Assembly: GCA_937949455.1 (NCBI GenBank)
Contig: CALEDU010000194.1
Location: 1 to 10,404, forward strand
DNA: 10,404 bases
From: an uncultured Tepidimonas sp.
GTDB lineage: Bacteria > Pseudomonadota > Gammaproteobacteria > Burkholderiales > Burkholderiaceae_C
Direction of reading: 5' to 3'
Shown one piece after another: positions 1 to 10,381 of the stretch. The notes beneath the pieces are model-generated. The model was given only the letters and a program-made list of their open reading frames with translations, made no database searches and was not told the DNA's origin. How positions within the stretch are numbered: position 1 is the first letter of the stretch; the number at the start of each line of letters is the position of its first letter. The position numbers and the translations under genes were made by a program.

Positions 1-756
1 CAGGGCTTTGAATTTTTTGAGCAAATTCAGGCTAAAGGCGTAATCCGAGCCGGGGCGTGCTTGTTTGTATAGCCGCGGCACGGTCTCCAGGTTGTGGTTC
101 ATCACATCTGGCGGGGCGGCCTTGAGGATGTCCAGCGCCCGATCATCGCGGCCACGGAAGTCGGGCACCAAAATCTCGATGCGGGTGCCGGGCGAGCGTG
201 CGCGCACGCGCTGGATGCAGGCCACGAAATGGCTCGCACCGCCATCGCGCAGGTCGTCGCGATCCACACTGGTGATGACGACATAGCGCAGTTGGAGCGC
301 GGCAATCGTGTTGGCCAGGTTTTCGGGCTCGTTCGGGTCGAGCGGGTCGGGGCGGCCGTGGCCCACGTCGCAAAATGGGCAACGCCGCGTGCATTTATCG
401 CCCATGATCATGAAGGTGGCGGTTCCTTTGCCAAAGCACTCACCGATGTTGGGGCAGGACGCCTCCTCGCACACGGTGACCAGCTTGTTGGCGCGCAGGA
501 TGTCCTTGATCTCGTAGAACCGCGTGCTGGGGCTGCCGGCCTTGACCCGAATCCAGTCTGGCTTTTTGAGCACAGGGGCGGATTCGACCTTGATCGGGAT
601 GCGCGCGGTCTTGGCCGCGCTTTTTTGCTTGGTGCTTGGGTCGTAGCGGGCGGACGGGGGCGTGGAGGGTTCGGCGTTCATCGGGTATCCAGGCCGCGAT
701 GGCGCGGCGTCGGTGGCAGCATCCGTGGCGGTGTCGTCTCGTCGCCGGCGCGTCAT
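1..756 (-). CDS. lipA: Lipoyl synthase LipA (C-terminal end cut by window edge)
   Basis: Radical-SAM enzyme that inserts two sulfur atoms into the octanoyl chain on lipoyl domains (pyruvate and 2-oxoglutarate dehydrogenases, glycine cleavage H protein), in the cytoplasm. I translated the minus strand by hand: 252 codons are visible and the frame stays open to base 1. With the start at 756, the auxiliary-cluster motif CX4CX5C is at Cys96/Cys101/Cys107 ([12 protein letters not shown]) and the radical-SAM CX3CX2C motif is at Cys122/Cys126/Cys129 (CTRRCPFC). The conserved stretches [14 protein letters not shown] and [11 protein letters not shown] follow. The family's C-terminal conserved serine region lies outside the window. 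Start choice: ATG 754-756 overlaps the lipB stop as ATGA, which favours coupling, but no clear Shine-Dalgarno is seen and it adds an arginine-rich N terminus (MTRRRRDD). ATG 679-681 gives MNAEPSTPP and a length closer to my recollection of Burkholderiales LipA. Identity is very secure; the start is about 60:40 for 756. Confidence 0.97.
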   Translation of the reverse strand, partial: MTRRRRDDTATDAATDAAPSRPGYPMNAEPSTPPSARYDPSTKQKSAAKTARIPIKVESAPVLKKPDWIRVKAGSPSTRFYEIKDILRANKLVTVCEEASCPNIGECFGKGTATFMIMGDKCTRRCPFCDVGHGRPDPLDPNEPENLANTIAALQLRYVVITSVDRDDLRDGGASHFVACIQRVRARSPGTRIEILVPDFRGRDDRALDILKAAPPDVMNHNLETVPRLYKQARPGSDYAFSLNLLKKFKAL

Positions 757-1433
757 GGGCGGGGTGAGAGCAGCCGCAACAGCTGCTGCGCCAGCTCGGC
801 GCGCACATCGGATAACGGCACGTTCACACCAATGGTAGCAAGGTCCATCGTGCGCAGGCCGGCGTAGCCGCAGGGGTTGATACGGGAGAAGGGGCTCAGA
901 TCCATGGCGACGTTGAGCGCCACCCCGTGGTAGGTGCAATGCCGGTGCACCTTGATGCCCAATGCGCCGATTTTGCCCAGCCCCGCAAACGGGTCGCCAC
1001 CCGGGCGCGGCCCCGCCAGCGCGGCATGGGCATGGGGATCGTCCAACCGTACATAGATGCCAGGGGCCGCCGCTACCCGGTGCCCGGTGACCCCGAAGGT
1101 GGCCAAGGTGCGGATGACGGCCTCTTCCAGCCGGTGCACATACTCCTTGACGAAGTAGCCGGCACGGCGCAGGTCGATCAGGGGATAGGCCACCACCTGG
1201 CCGGGGCCGTGATACGTCACCTGGCCGCCGCGGTTGGTAGCGACCACAGGGATGTCGCCTGGATGCAACACATGCTCCGCGCGGCCAGCCAGTCCCTGGG
1301 TAAAAACCGGAGGGTGCTCGCAGAGCCAGATTTCGTCTGGGGTGTGCGCTGCGCGCTCTTCGGTGAAGGCGCGCATGGCGGCGTAGGTGGTGCAGTAATC
1401 CGCCCGCCCCAGATCGCGCAGGACCGCGCTCAC
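753..1433 (-). CDS. lipB: Octanoyl-[ACP]:protein N-octanoyltransferase LipB
   Basis: Transfers octanoate from octanoyl-acyl carrier protein to the lipoyl-domain lysine, the first step of endogenous lipoate synthesis; its product is the substrate of LipA, encoded next. The protein has 226 residues. The family signature [12 protein letters not shown] spans residues 68-79. The acyl-thioester cysteine is Cys188 in INPCGYAGL and the partner lysine is Lys154 in GKIGALG. Their 34-residue spacing equals that between E. coli Lys135 and Cys169. A proline/glycine-rich insertion (about 130-150) precedes the lysine. The start is GTG at 1431-1433, overlapping the upstream DUF493 stop as GTGA; GGGTGG lies just upstream as a possible ribosome site. 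The stop overlaps lipA as ATGA. Middle gene of a three-gene operon. Confidence 0.97.
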   Translation of the reverse strand: MSAVLRDLGRADYCTTYAAMRAFTEERAAHTPDEIWLCEHPPVFTQGLAGRAEHVLHPGDIPVVATNRGGQVTYHGPGQVVAYPLIDLRRAGYFVKEYVHRLEEAVIRTLATFGVTGHRVAAAPGIYVRLDDPHAHAALAGPRPGGDPFAGLGKIGALGIKVHRHCTYHGVALNVAMDLSPFSRINPCGYAGLRTMDLATIGVNVPLSDVRAELAQQLLRLLSPRP

Positions 1434-1696
1434 AGCACCACCCGTACCATCGGGTGGGTGGTCAAGGTGCGGTAGAGTTCGTCGAGCTGCTCGCGCGAGG
1501 TCACCTGCACCGTGATGGTCAGACCCAGGTAGCGGCCACCGCGACTGATGCGTTGCTCGACACCCGTTTCATCGAAATCGGGGTCGAACTGTCGCGCGAT
1601 GTGCGCCACAGCGCCGAGGAATCCCTCGACATGCGCGCCCATCACCTTGATCGGGAAGCGGCACGGAAACTGAAGCAGGGGTTGGATGTCGGACAT
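1430..1696 (-). CDS. DUF493 (YbeD-like) small protein
   Basis: An 88-residue protein of the DUF493/YbeD family (PF04359), which has a small ACT-like alpha/beta fold and no established biochemical role. Supporting residues are the start [20 protein letters not shown], the central [23 protein letters not shown] and a C terminus ending in HPMVRVVL. The size matches the roughly 87-residue E. coli YbeD. The gene is first in the operon DUF493-lipB-lipA, an order also known from E. coli (ybeD-lipB-lipA). This association suggests a link to lipoate metabolism, but that is inference. ATG 1694-1696 lies about 25 bases after the predicted transcription start, giving a short leader with no obvious Shine-Dalgarno. 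Confidence 0.93.
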   Translation of the reverse strand: MSDIQPLLQFPCRFPIKVMGAHVEGFLGAVAHIARQFDPDFDETGVEQRISRGGRYLGLTITVQVTSREQLDELYRTLTTHPMVRVVL

Positions 1697-1727
1697 GCGT
1701 GGCGGGATGATGATTGGGGTTTGTCCG

Positions 1728-1733
1728 TATAAT
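1728..1733 (+). promoter_or_regulatory. Candidate -10 box facing the atp operon
   Basis: A perfect TATAAT on the plus strand at 1728-1733, in the opposite direction to and overlapping the -10 of the lip promoter. No convincing -35 lies 16-18 bases upstream (about 1704-1711 reads GGGATGAT) and there is no extended-10 TG. If used, the leader before atpI would be about 155 bases. A second, weaker candidate is listed separately. Confidence 0.4.
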
Positions 1734-1757
1734 AGGGTGCTTTGTCAGCGTAGCCAA
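1729..1757 (-). promoter_or_regulatory. Predicted sigma-70 promoter for DUF493-lipB-lipA
   Basis: On the minus strand TTGGCT (1752-1757, 4 of 6 to TTGACA) and TATTAT (1729-1734, 5 of 6 to TATAAT) are separated by exactly 17 bases. Transcription would start near 1722, about 25 bases before the DUF493 ATG. This is the best promoter match in the intergenic region. It is a visual consensus match only. Confidence 0.65.
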
Positions 1758-1830
1758 AAGCTGCGTCGGTGTTGTGTCATGCCGCGCCCGCTGTCAGGCA
1801 GGCGTCGCAAGTTTGCCTGGTTTGGGCGTC

Positions 1831-1836
1831 GATAAT
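1831..1836 (+). promoter_or_regulatory. Alternative candidate -10 box for the atp operon
   Basis: GATAAT at 1831-1836 would place the transcription start near 1843, about 50 bases before the GTG I prefer for atpI. TTGCCT at 1813-1818 is too close (12-base spacer) to be an ordinary -35 box. This is low-confidence and is listed because the operon promoter must lie somewhere in 1697-1894. Confidence 0.25.
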
Positions 1837-1894
1837 TGCAGGTTTGGCGGTGTCAGCAGATCGGTCCGTTCCTCCCGCTGCATCTGGGCCAACG

Positions 1895-2461
1895 GTGGCG
1901 GCATCCCGCGTCACCACGTCGGTCGAAGATCAATGGGGGGACAATGGGGCAGTTGCAGTCGATGCCGCCGAATTCAAGCCCTTGACGCCTGAAGAGGCGC
2001 GCCGGTGGCGACAGCGGCATCCGGTGCCGTCTGCGTGGCGGGTCGTGGCATGGCAGGCGATGCTGGCGTTGCTGGTGTCGGTGTTGGCAGCAGTCGGCGC
2101 AACGGCCGTGGGCGGTGGGCGTTGGTCCTGGGTGGCCTCAGTGGCATATGGCGCGCTGTGCGCTGTGCTGCCGTCGGCGGTCATGGCTTGGGGGGTGACG
2201 TCAAACGCGCTGGCGCGCTGGCTGAAGGTGACATTTCCCGGGGTGGCGCGGGTGTCACTGGCGGGTTGGTTGTGGTGGGAAGGGGTCAAGGTGTTGCTGG
2301 TGCTGGCGATGCTGGTGTCGGCACCGCGCTGGATTCCGGATCTGAGCTGGCTGGGCCTGGTGGTCGGGCTGGTGGTGGTTCTCAAGTCGTACTGGCTGGC
2401 ATGGGTTGTGCGGCCAGCGGCGCAGGGCCGATCGGTTTGTTCAAGAACGGGAACGGGTTGA
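1895..2461 (+). CDS. atpI: ATP synthase assembly protein AtpI
   Basis: Small membrane protein encoded at the head of many atp operons; in the family it aids c-ring assembly and is not part of the final enzyme. Four hydrophobic segments are visible (about residues 48-72, 78-102, 120-143 and 150-172), after an acidic hydrophilic N terminus carrying EFKPLTPEEA, as in betaproteobacterial AtpI. The C terminus has the conserved-style VVLKSYWLAW. From GTG 1895 the protein has 188 residues. The start is uncertain because there is no in-frame ATG before the first membrane segment. Alternatives are GTG 1850 (AGGT a few bases upstream) and GTG 1769 (230 residues). I prefer 1895 because it best matches the usual short N terminus; CTGGG at 1884-1888 is only a weak ribosome site. 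The stop lies three bases before atpB, suggesting translational coupling. Confidence 0.85.
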   Translation: MAASRVTTSVEDQWGDNGAVAVDAAEFKPLTPEEARRWRQRHPVPSAWRVVAWQAMLALLVSVLAAVGATAVGGGRWSWVASVAYGALCAVLPSAVMAWGVTSNALARWLKVTFPGVARVSLAGWLWWEGVKVLLVLAMLVSAPRWIPDLSWLGLVVGLVVVLKSYWLAWVVRPAAQGRSVCSRTGTG

Positions 2462-2464
2462 CGA

Positions 2465-3627
<1,163 letters not shown>

Positions 3628-3647
3628 CCGTCCTGCGGTGAGGAAGG

Positions 3648-3673
3648 GTGCGCTCGGGGCAGCCCGGGCGCAC
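3648..3673 (+). repeat. Stable hairpin in the atpE-atpF gap
   Basis: Inverted repeat 3648-3658 with 3663-3673 around a four-base GCAG loop: 11 pairs with one T-G wobble (3654-3667) and mostly GC. No T-run follows, so it is not a typical Rho-independent terminator. It begins 21 bases after the atpE stop and ends 60 bases before atpF. It could stabilise the atpE end of processed mRNA or dampen expression of downstream genes; this is inference. Confidence 0.65.
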
Positions 3674-3733
3674 GCCGAACGAACCCGGCCCCCTCTCGCT
3701 CCACTCCCCGCACACATTCAGAAAGGCGTTGCG

Positions 3734-4204
3734 ATGAACATCAATGCAACCCTCTTTGCGCAGGCCATCGTCTTCGCGATCCTGGTGTGGTTCACGATGA
3801 AGTTCGTGTGGCCGCCCATCACCAAGGCGCTGGATGAGCGTGCGCAGAAGATTTCCGAAGGTCTGGCTGCCGCTGAGAAGGCCAAGACCGAGCTCGCCGT
3901 GGTCAACAAGCGTGTCGAAGACGCGCTGGTGCAGTCGCGCAACGAATCCGCCGCCCGCCTGGCCGATGCCGAGCGCCGCGCGCAGGCGATGATCGAAGAG
4001 GCCAAAGCCCGCGCTGCCGAAGAGGCGGCCAAGATCATTGCCGCCGCCAAGGCCGAGGCCGAACAGCAAGCCGTACAAGCCCGCGAGGCCCTGCGCGAAC
4101 AGGTGGCGGTGCTGGCTGTCAAGGGTGCCGAGCAGATCTTGCAGCGCGAGGTCAATGCGGGTGTGCATGCCGAGCTGCTGCAACGGCTCAAGACCGAACT
4201 CTAA
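3734..4204 (+). CDS. atpF: F1Fo ATP synthase subunit b
   Basis: Peripheral stalk subunit: one N-terminal membrane helix anchors it and a long dimeric coiled coil reaches delta and alpha. From ATG 3734 it has 156 residues, the same length as E. coli b. The membrane segment is about residues 5-26 ([20 protein letters not shown]), followed by an alanine/glutamate/lysine-rich helix to the end (for example [20 protein letters not shown]). The frame is open further upstream, but ATG 3734 is preceded by GAAAGG (3721-3726) at suitable spacing and gives the family N terminus MNINATL. Confidence 0.97.
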   Translation: MNINATLFAQAIVFAILVWFTMKFVWPPITKALDERAQKISEGLAAAEKAKTELAVVNKRVEDALVQSRNESAARLADAERRAQAMIEEAKARAAEEAAKIIAAAKAEAEQQAVQAREALREQVAVLAVKGAEQILQREVNAGVHAELLQRLKTEL

Positions 4205-4234
4205 TTCACGAACCGCGCGTCCGAAGGTTGACCC

Positions 4235-4765
4235 ATGGCCGAACTTGCCACCATCGCACGACCCTACTCTGAAGCGTTGTTCAAGGCCACCGCAGCGCAG
4301 GCGGCCGATGCCAGCGAATGGCTGGATGAGCTGGCCGCGATTGCCGCGCAGCAGCAGCTTCAGGCCTTTGCGGCCGACCCCAAGGTCCGCGCCGAGCAGG
4401 TGTTCGACGTCATCACTGGGGTGATGAAAACCTCTTTGCCGGAGATCGGCCGCAACTTCCTGCGTACCGTCATCGACAATGACCGCGTGGCGGTTCTGCC
4501 CGAAATCGCGCGCCAGTTCCGCGCATTGGTCAATGCGCAACGCGGCGTGGCCGATGCCACCGTGGAGAGCGCCTTCCCGATCGAGGCGGCTCAGCTCGCC
4601 GATCTGCAGGGCGTCCTTGAAAAGCGTTTTGGCCGCCAGTTGCGTCTGCATGTGCAGCTGCGCCCCGAACTGATTGGCGGCGTGCGCGTGGTGGTGGGCG
4701 ATGAGGTGCTGGACACCTCGGTCAAGGCCCGTCTGGAACAAATGCGTGTGGCGCTGACAGCCTGA
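4235..4765 (+). CDS. atpH: F1Fo ATP synthase subunit delta
   Basis: Links the top of the alpha3beta3 head to the b stalk on the cytoplasmic side. It has 176 residues (E. coli delta: 177). The N-terminal helical domain begins [16 protein letters not shown] with the conserved ARPYSEALF motif at 8-16. The C-terminal signature [20 protein letters not shown] spans 145-164. GAAGG at 4223-4227 lies 7 bases before ATG 4235. It sits between atpF and atpA as in the canonical operon. Confidence 0.97.
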   Translation: MAELATIARPYSEALFKATAAQAADASEWLDELAAIAAQQQLQAFAADPKVRAEQVFDVITGVMKTSLPEIGRNFLRTVIDNDRVAVLPEIARQFRALVNAQRGVADATVESAFPIEAAQLADLQGVLEKRFGRQLRLHVQLRPELIGGVRVVVGDEVLDTSVKARLEQMRVALTA

Positions 4766-4810
4766 CGGCTGGCCCCAACGCCCTGTCGAACATCCGAAAA
4801 GGAAAGCGTC

Positions 4811-6367
4811 ATGCAACTCAATCCCGCAGAAATCTCCGAACTGATCAAGTCTCGCATCCAGGGGCTGGCCCCATTGACCGATGTGCGCAACCAAGGCACC
4901 GTGGTGTCAGTGACCGATGGCATCGTGCGCATCCACGGCCTGTCGGACGCGATGCAGGGGGAAATGCTCGAATTCCCCGCAGGCAAGGACGGGCAGCCGA
5001 CATTTGGCCTGGCGCTCAACTTGGAGCGCGATTCGGTTGGTGCCGTGATCCTGGGCGAGTATGAGCACATTTCCGAGGGCGATACGGTCAAGTGCACCGG
5101 CCGCATTCTGGAAGTGCCGGTGGGCCCCGAACTGATCGGCCGTGTGGTCGATGCGCTGGGCCGCCCGATCGACGGCAAGGGCCCGATCAACGCCAAGCTG
5201 ACCGACGTGGTCGAAAAAGTGGCCCCGGGCGTGATCGCGCGCAAGAGTGTGGACCAGCCGGTGCAGACGGGTCTGAAGGCGATCGACTCGATGGTGCCGA
5301 TCGGTCGCGGCCAGCGCGAGCTGATCATCGGTGACCGCCAGACCGGCAAGACCGCGGTGGCCATCGACACCATCATCAACCAAAAAGGCCAGAACATGGT
5401 CTGTATCTACGTTGCGATCGGCCAGAAGGCGTCGTCGATCAAGAGCGTGGTGCGGGCCCTGGAGCAACACGGGGCGATGGACTACACCATCGTCGTGGCG
5501 GCCTCGGCATCCGAATCGGCGGCGATGCAGTTCCTGGCACCGTACTCGGGTTGCACGATGGGCGAATATTTCCGCGACCGTGGTCAGGATGCGCTGATCA
5601 TTTATGACGACCTGTCCAAGCAGGCGGTGGCCTACCGCCAGGTGTCGCTGCTGCTGCGCCGCCCGCCAGGGCGCGAGGCCTTCCCGGGCGACATTTTCTA
5701 TCTGCACAGCCGGCTGCTGGAGCGTGCCGCGCGTGTCAACGCCGACTATGTCGAGAAGTTCACCAACGGAGAGGTCAAGGGCAAGACCGGGTCGCTGACG
5801 GCGTTGCCGATCATCGAGACCCAGGCCGGTGACGTGTCGGCGTTCGTGCCGACCAATGTGATCTCAATCACCGACGGCCAGATCTTCCTGGAAACCAACC
5901 TGTTCAACTCGGGCATCCGCCCCGCGATCAACGCCGGTATCTCGGTGTCACGCGTCGGTGGTGCGGCCCAGACCAAGTTGATCAAGGGGCTGTCGGGTGG
6001 TATCCGTACCGACCTGGCCCAGTATCGCGAGCTGGCGGCGTTTGCGCAGTTCGCCTCGGACCTGGACGAGGCGACCCGCAAACAGCTCGACCGCGGCGCG
6101 CGCGTGACCGAACTGCTCAAGCAGCCGCAGTACAGCCCGCTGCCGATCAGCCTAATGGCCGCCTCCCTGTACGCGGCCAACAAGGGCTATCTGGATGACA
6201 TCGATGTCAAGAAGGTGCTGCCCTTCGAGAGCGGCTTGCACGCTTACTTGAAGGACAAGCACGCGGCGTTGCTGTCGAAGCTCGAGACGCAGAAGGCCAT
6301 GGACAAGGACGCCGAGGCAGAACTCGACGCCGCCATCCGCGCCTTCAAGCAGACCGGCACCTACTGA
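4811..6367 (+). CDS. atpA: F1Fo ATP synthase subunit alpha
   Basis: Non-catalytic nucleotide-binding subunit of the F1 head. It has 518 residues, close to the 513 of E. coli. The N-terminal beta-barrel covers about 25-95. The Walker A loop GDRQTGKT is at 174-181. [10 protein letters not shown] (262-271) carries the Walker B region. The ATP synthase signature [10 protein letters not shown] is at 371-380, followed by Arg381, equivalent to E. coli alpha Arg376, which reaches the catalytic site of beta. The C-terminal helical domain ends [15 protein letters not shown] (4797-4803) lies 7 bases before ATG 4811. No truncation or frameshift. Confidence 0.99.
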   Translation: MQLNPAEISELIKSRIQGLAPLTDVRNQGTVVSVTDGIVRIHGLSDAMQGEMLEFPAGKDGQPTFGLALNLERDSVGAVILGEYEHISEGDTVKCTGRILEVPVGPELIGRVVDALGRPIDGKGPINAKLTDVVEKVAPGVIARKSVDQPVQTGLKAIDSMVPIGRGQRELIIGDRQTGKTAVAIDTIINQKGQNMVCIYVAIGQKASSIKSVVRALEQHGAMDYTIVVAASASESAAMQFLAPYSGCTMGEYFRDRGQDALIIYDDLSKQAVAYRQVSLLLRRPPGREAFPGDIFYLHSRLLERAARVNADYVEKFTNGEVKGKTGSLTALPIIETQAGDVSAFVPTNVISITDGQIFLETNLFNSGIRPAINAGISVSRVGGAAQTKLIKGLSGGIRTDLAQYRELAAFAQFASDLDEATRKQLDRGARVTELLKQPQYSPLPISLMAASLYAANKGYLDDIDVKKVLPFESGLHAYLKDKHAALLSKLETQKAMDKDAEAELDAAIRAFKQTGTY

Positions 6368-6401
6368 TCGGCCCGGCAGCGGACCGTTCCAAGGAGCAGC
6401 G

Positions 6402-8725
<2,324 letters not shown>

Positions 8726-8730
8726 TGCCC

Positions 8731-8805
8731 GACCCCCGAAGCGCCTGCGGCGCCTCCCCCTCGAGGGGGCGCCTCCGGTGGTCCGGCGTAGCCGGTTCGG
8801 TGGCG
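8731..8805. repeat. REP-like palindromic cluster between atpD and atpC
   Basis: Three adjacent palindromes: GCGCC-TGC-GGCGC (8741-8753); the perfect 14-base palindrome CCCCCTCGAGGGGG (8756-8769); and CCGGC-GTA-GCCGG (8783-8795). GGCG (8749-8752) can also pair with CGCC (8770-8773) to lengthen the middle stem. No T-run follows, so it is not a terminator. The layout resembles the dispersed intergenic repeat that I recall from Comamonadaceae genomes (CCCCTCGAGGGG followed by CCGGCGAAGCCGG-like hairpins). The name and lineage are from memory; the palindromes are seen directly. Confidence 0.7.
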
Positions 8806-8842
8806 GCCCCCGATCGTCCGCGTCGCGCAAAGGAGATCTGAG

Positions 8843-9259
8843 ATGAATACCATTCAAGTGGAGGTGGTGAGCGCCGAGGAGTCCATCTTCAGCGGCCCCG
8901 CCAAATTCGTGGCCCTGCCGGGCGAGGCGGGCGAGCTGGGTATTCTGCCCGGCCACGTGCCGCTGATCACCCGCATCAAGCCCGGTGCCGTGCGCATCGA
9001 AAAGGCCGATGGGGAGGAGGAGTTCGTGTTTGTCGCGGGTGGCATCCTCGAGGTGCAGCCCAAGGTGGTGACGGTGTTGTCCGACACCGCCATCCGCGGC
9101 AAAGACCTGGACGAGGCCAAGGCCAGCGAAGCACGCAAAGCGGCTGAAGAAGCGCTCAAGAACGCCAAGAGCGAGGTGGACCTGGCCAAGGCACAGTCGG
9201 AGCTGGCCATCATGGCGGCCCAGATTGCTGCCTTGCGCAAATTCCGCCAAAAGCGCTGA
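8843..9259 (+). CDS. atpC: F1Fo ATP synthase subunit epsilon
   Basis: Rotor subunit at the base of gamma; its C-terminal helices inhibit ATP hydrolysis. It has 138 residues (E. coli 139). The beta-sandwich domain covers 1-85 with [16 protein letters not shown] (26-41). The C-terminal helical hairpin covers about 88-138 and is complete, so inhibition is possible. LDEAKA at 89-94 aligns with the ATP-sensing motif I/L-D-x-x-R-A of some bacterial epsilon subunits, with lysine in place of arginine. The strong ribosome site AAAGGAG (8829-8835) lies 7 bases before ATG 8843, just after the palindromic repeat. Last gene of the atp operon. Confidence 0.97.
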   Translation: MNTIQVEVVSAEESIFSGPAKFVALPGEAGELGILPGHVPLITRIKPGAVRIEKADGEEEFVFVAGGILEVQPKVVTVLSDTAIRGKDLDEAKASEARKAAEEALKNAKSEVDLAKAQSELAIMAAQIAALRKFRQKR

Positions 9260-9295
9260 ACCCCCGTTGGCCCCGGCGCTGCTGGGGTGACCGTG

Positions 9296-10381
9296 ATGCG
9301 GCCTGCGCCTCCTGTCGCTTCCGACACCGCCCCCCAGGGCGGTGTTGTCTTTTCGGGCCTTCCGACAGCACCGGGTGCAACGGACGACGACTGGCCGCGT
9401 CCTCCTGGCTGGCAGCGCAACGGCCATTGGCAGACGATTGGTGCGGCGCTGTGGGCATGCCGTGGGGGGGCGGCTGCGTGGGGGTGGCAGCGCGAGCGCT
9501 GGACCACGCCGGACGGCGACTTCATCGACGTCGATCACATCGTCCCACCGGGGGCGGTGGCGATGCTGGTGCTGTTTCACGGGCTGGAGGGTTCGTCGGC
9601 CAGCCACTATGCACAGGCCTTCGCCGCCGAGGCCCAGCGCCGTGGCTGGGCGATCGCCGTGCCGCATTTTCGTGGATGTTCGGGTGAGCCCAACCGTGCG
9701 CCGCGGGCCTACCATTCGGGGGATTTCGAGGAAATTGCCTGGATGCTGGCGCGCGTGGCGCAGCGCTGGCCCGACTGGCCCCGGGTCGCAGTGGGGGTGT
9801 CGCTGGGCGGCAATGCCCTGTTGCGCTGGTTGCAGGAGGCTGGCGCGGGTGCTGCGGCGTTGGTCCGAGCGGCGGCGGCCATCTCGGCACCGCTGGATCT
9901 GGCGGCCGCCGGTGCCGCCATCGACCGCGGCCTCAACCGCGTGCTGTATGCGCGGATGTTTTTGCGCAGCATGCGACGCAAGGCGCGGGAGAAGTGGGCG
10001 CGTTTTCCTGGCCTGTTCGACCTGGAGCGGGCATGGGCGGCGCGGACGCTGCGCGCCTTTGACGATGCGTTTACCGCGCCGCTGCACGGGTTTCGCGGTG
10101 TGCAGGACTATTGGCAGCGCGCATCGAGCCGGCCCCACCTGCGCGCGGTGCGGGTGCCGACCCTGGTGCTCAATGCGCGCAACGATCCCTTCGTGCCCGG
10201 GGCGAGTCTGCCGGACGCGACGGAAGCGGGGCCGTATGTCCAACTGTGGCAGCCCGCCCGGGGCGGGCATGTGGGCTTTGCCGAGCCGCGCGCCCCATGG
10301 GATCTGCGGGGCGACGTGGCGGCACTGCCGCAGCGGGTCATGCCGTGGCTGGCGGAGGCGGCGGGCTGGCTCAGTCAGTGA
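9296..10381 (+). CDS. YheT-family alpha/beta hydrolase
   Basis: Predicted cytoplasmic serine hydrolase of the YheT/EMB8-like group (COG0429), whose natural substrate is not well established. From ATG 9296 it has 361 residues. The family N-terminal pattern NGHWQTIGAAL is at about 42-52. The oxyanion-region HGLEG is at 95-99 and HFRGCSGEPNR at 124-134. The nucleophile Ser169 is in GVSLGGNALLRW, Asp297 in NARNDPFVP and His325 in GGHVGF, so the triad is complete. GGGGTGA (9284-9290) lies 5 bases before ATG 9296; GTG 9287 and GTG 9293 are possible starts. No usable start appears between 9296 and the conserved N terminus, so a terminator-like hairpin lies within codons 9-20. Same strand as the atp operon, 36 bases after it; no promoter seen in the gap. 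Confidence 0.92.
   Translation: MRPAPPVASDTAPQGGVVFSGLPTAPGATDDDWPRPPGWQRNGHWQTIGAALWACRGGAAAWGWQRERWTTPDGDFIDVDHIVPPGAVAMLVLFHGLEGSSASHYAQAFAAEAQRRGWAIAVPHFRGCSGEPNRAPRAYHSGDFEEIAWMLARVAQRWPDWPRVAVGVSLGGNALLRWLQEAGAGAAALVRAAAAISAPLDLAAAGAAIDRGLNRVLYARMFLRSMRRKAREKWARFPGLFDLERAWAARTLRAFDDAFTAPLHGFRGVQDYWQRASSRPHLRAVRVPTLVLNARNDPFVPGASLPDATEAGPYVQLWQPARGGHVGFAEPRAPWDLRGDVAALPQRVMPWLAEAAGWLSQ
9322..9353 (+). terminator. Rho-independent terminator-like hairpin, probably of the atp operon
   Basis: The 11-pair stem CGACACCGCCC (9322-9332) with GGGCGGTGTTG (9337-9347) has one G-T wobble, a CCCA loop and then TCTTTT (9348-9353). It lies 62 bases after the atpC stop and reads in the operon's direction. 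The minus strand lacks a T-run, so it is one-directional. It falls inside the likely N-terminal codons of the next gene, which is unusual. Confidence 0.7.

Larger units (their letters stand above)
1697..1894. other. Divergent intergenic region between lip and atp operons
   Basis: A 198-base region holding the minus-strand lip promoter and the two plus-strand -10 candidates. It also contains a 6-bp inverted repeat, CAGGCA (1795-1800) with TGCCTG (1814-1819), around a 13-base loop. The atpI frame stays open from GTG 1769 through this region, so part of it could code if a more upstream start is used. No other gene or RNA motif is recognised. Confidence 0.6.

Noticed and set aside
94..867. A 257-codon plus-strand frame opposite lipA and the end of lipB
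   Set aside because: The minus strand encodes LipA with both of its cysteine motifs in this stretch, so the plus-strand frame is a shadow.
927..1475. A 182-codon plus-strand frame opposite lipB
   Set aside because: It overlaps LipB, whose active-site residues are intact, and has no recognisable domain.
1795..1819. A 6-bp inverted repeat in the atpI leader as a riboswitch or operator
   Set aside because: Too short, with a 13-base loop, and no known riboswitch or operator consensus matches.
4907..5707. A 266-codon antisense frame opposite atpA
   Set aside because: The His/Arg/Gln-rich composition is typical of antisense shadows; alpha is intact on the plus strand.
8741..8795. The palindromes between atpD and atpC as a terminator
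   Set aside because: No T-run follows any of the stems, and atpC downstream clearly belongs to the operon.
9261..9290. Possible small hairpin CCCC...GGGG just after atpC
   Set aside because: Only about four stable pairs with a long loop and no T-run; the hairpin at 9322-9347 is a far better terminator candidate.
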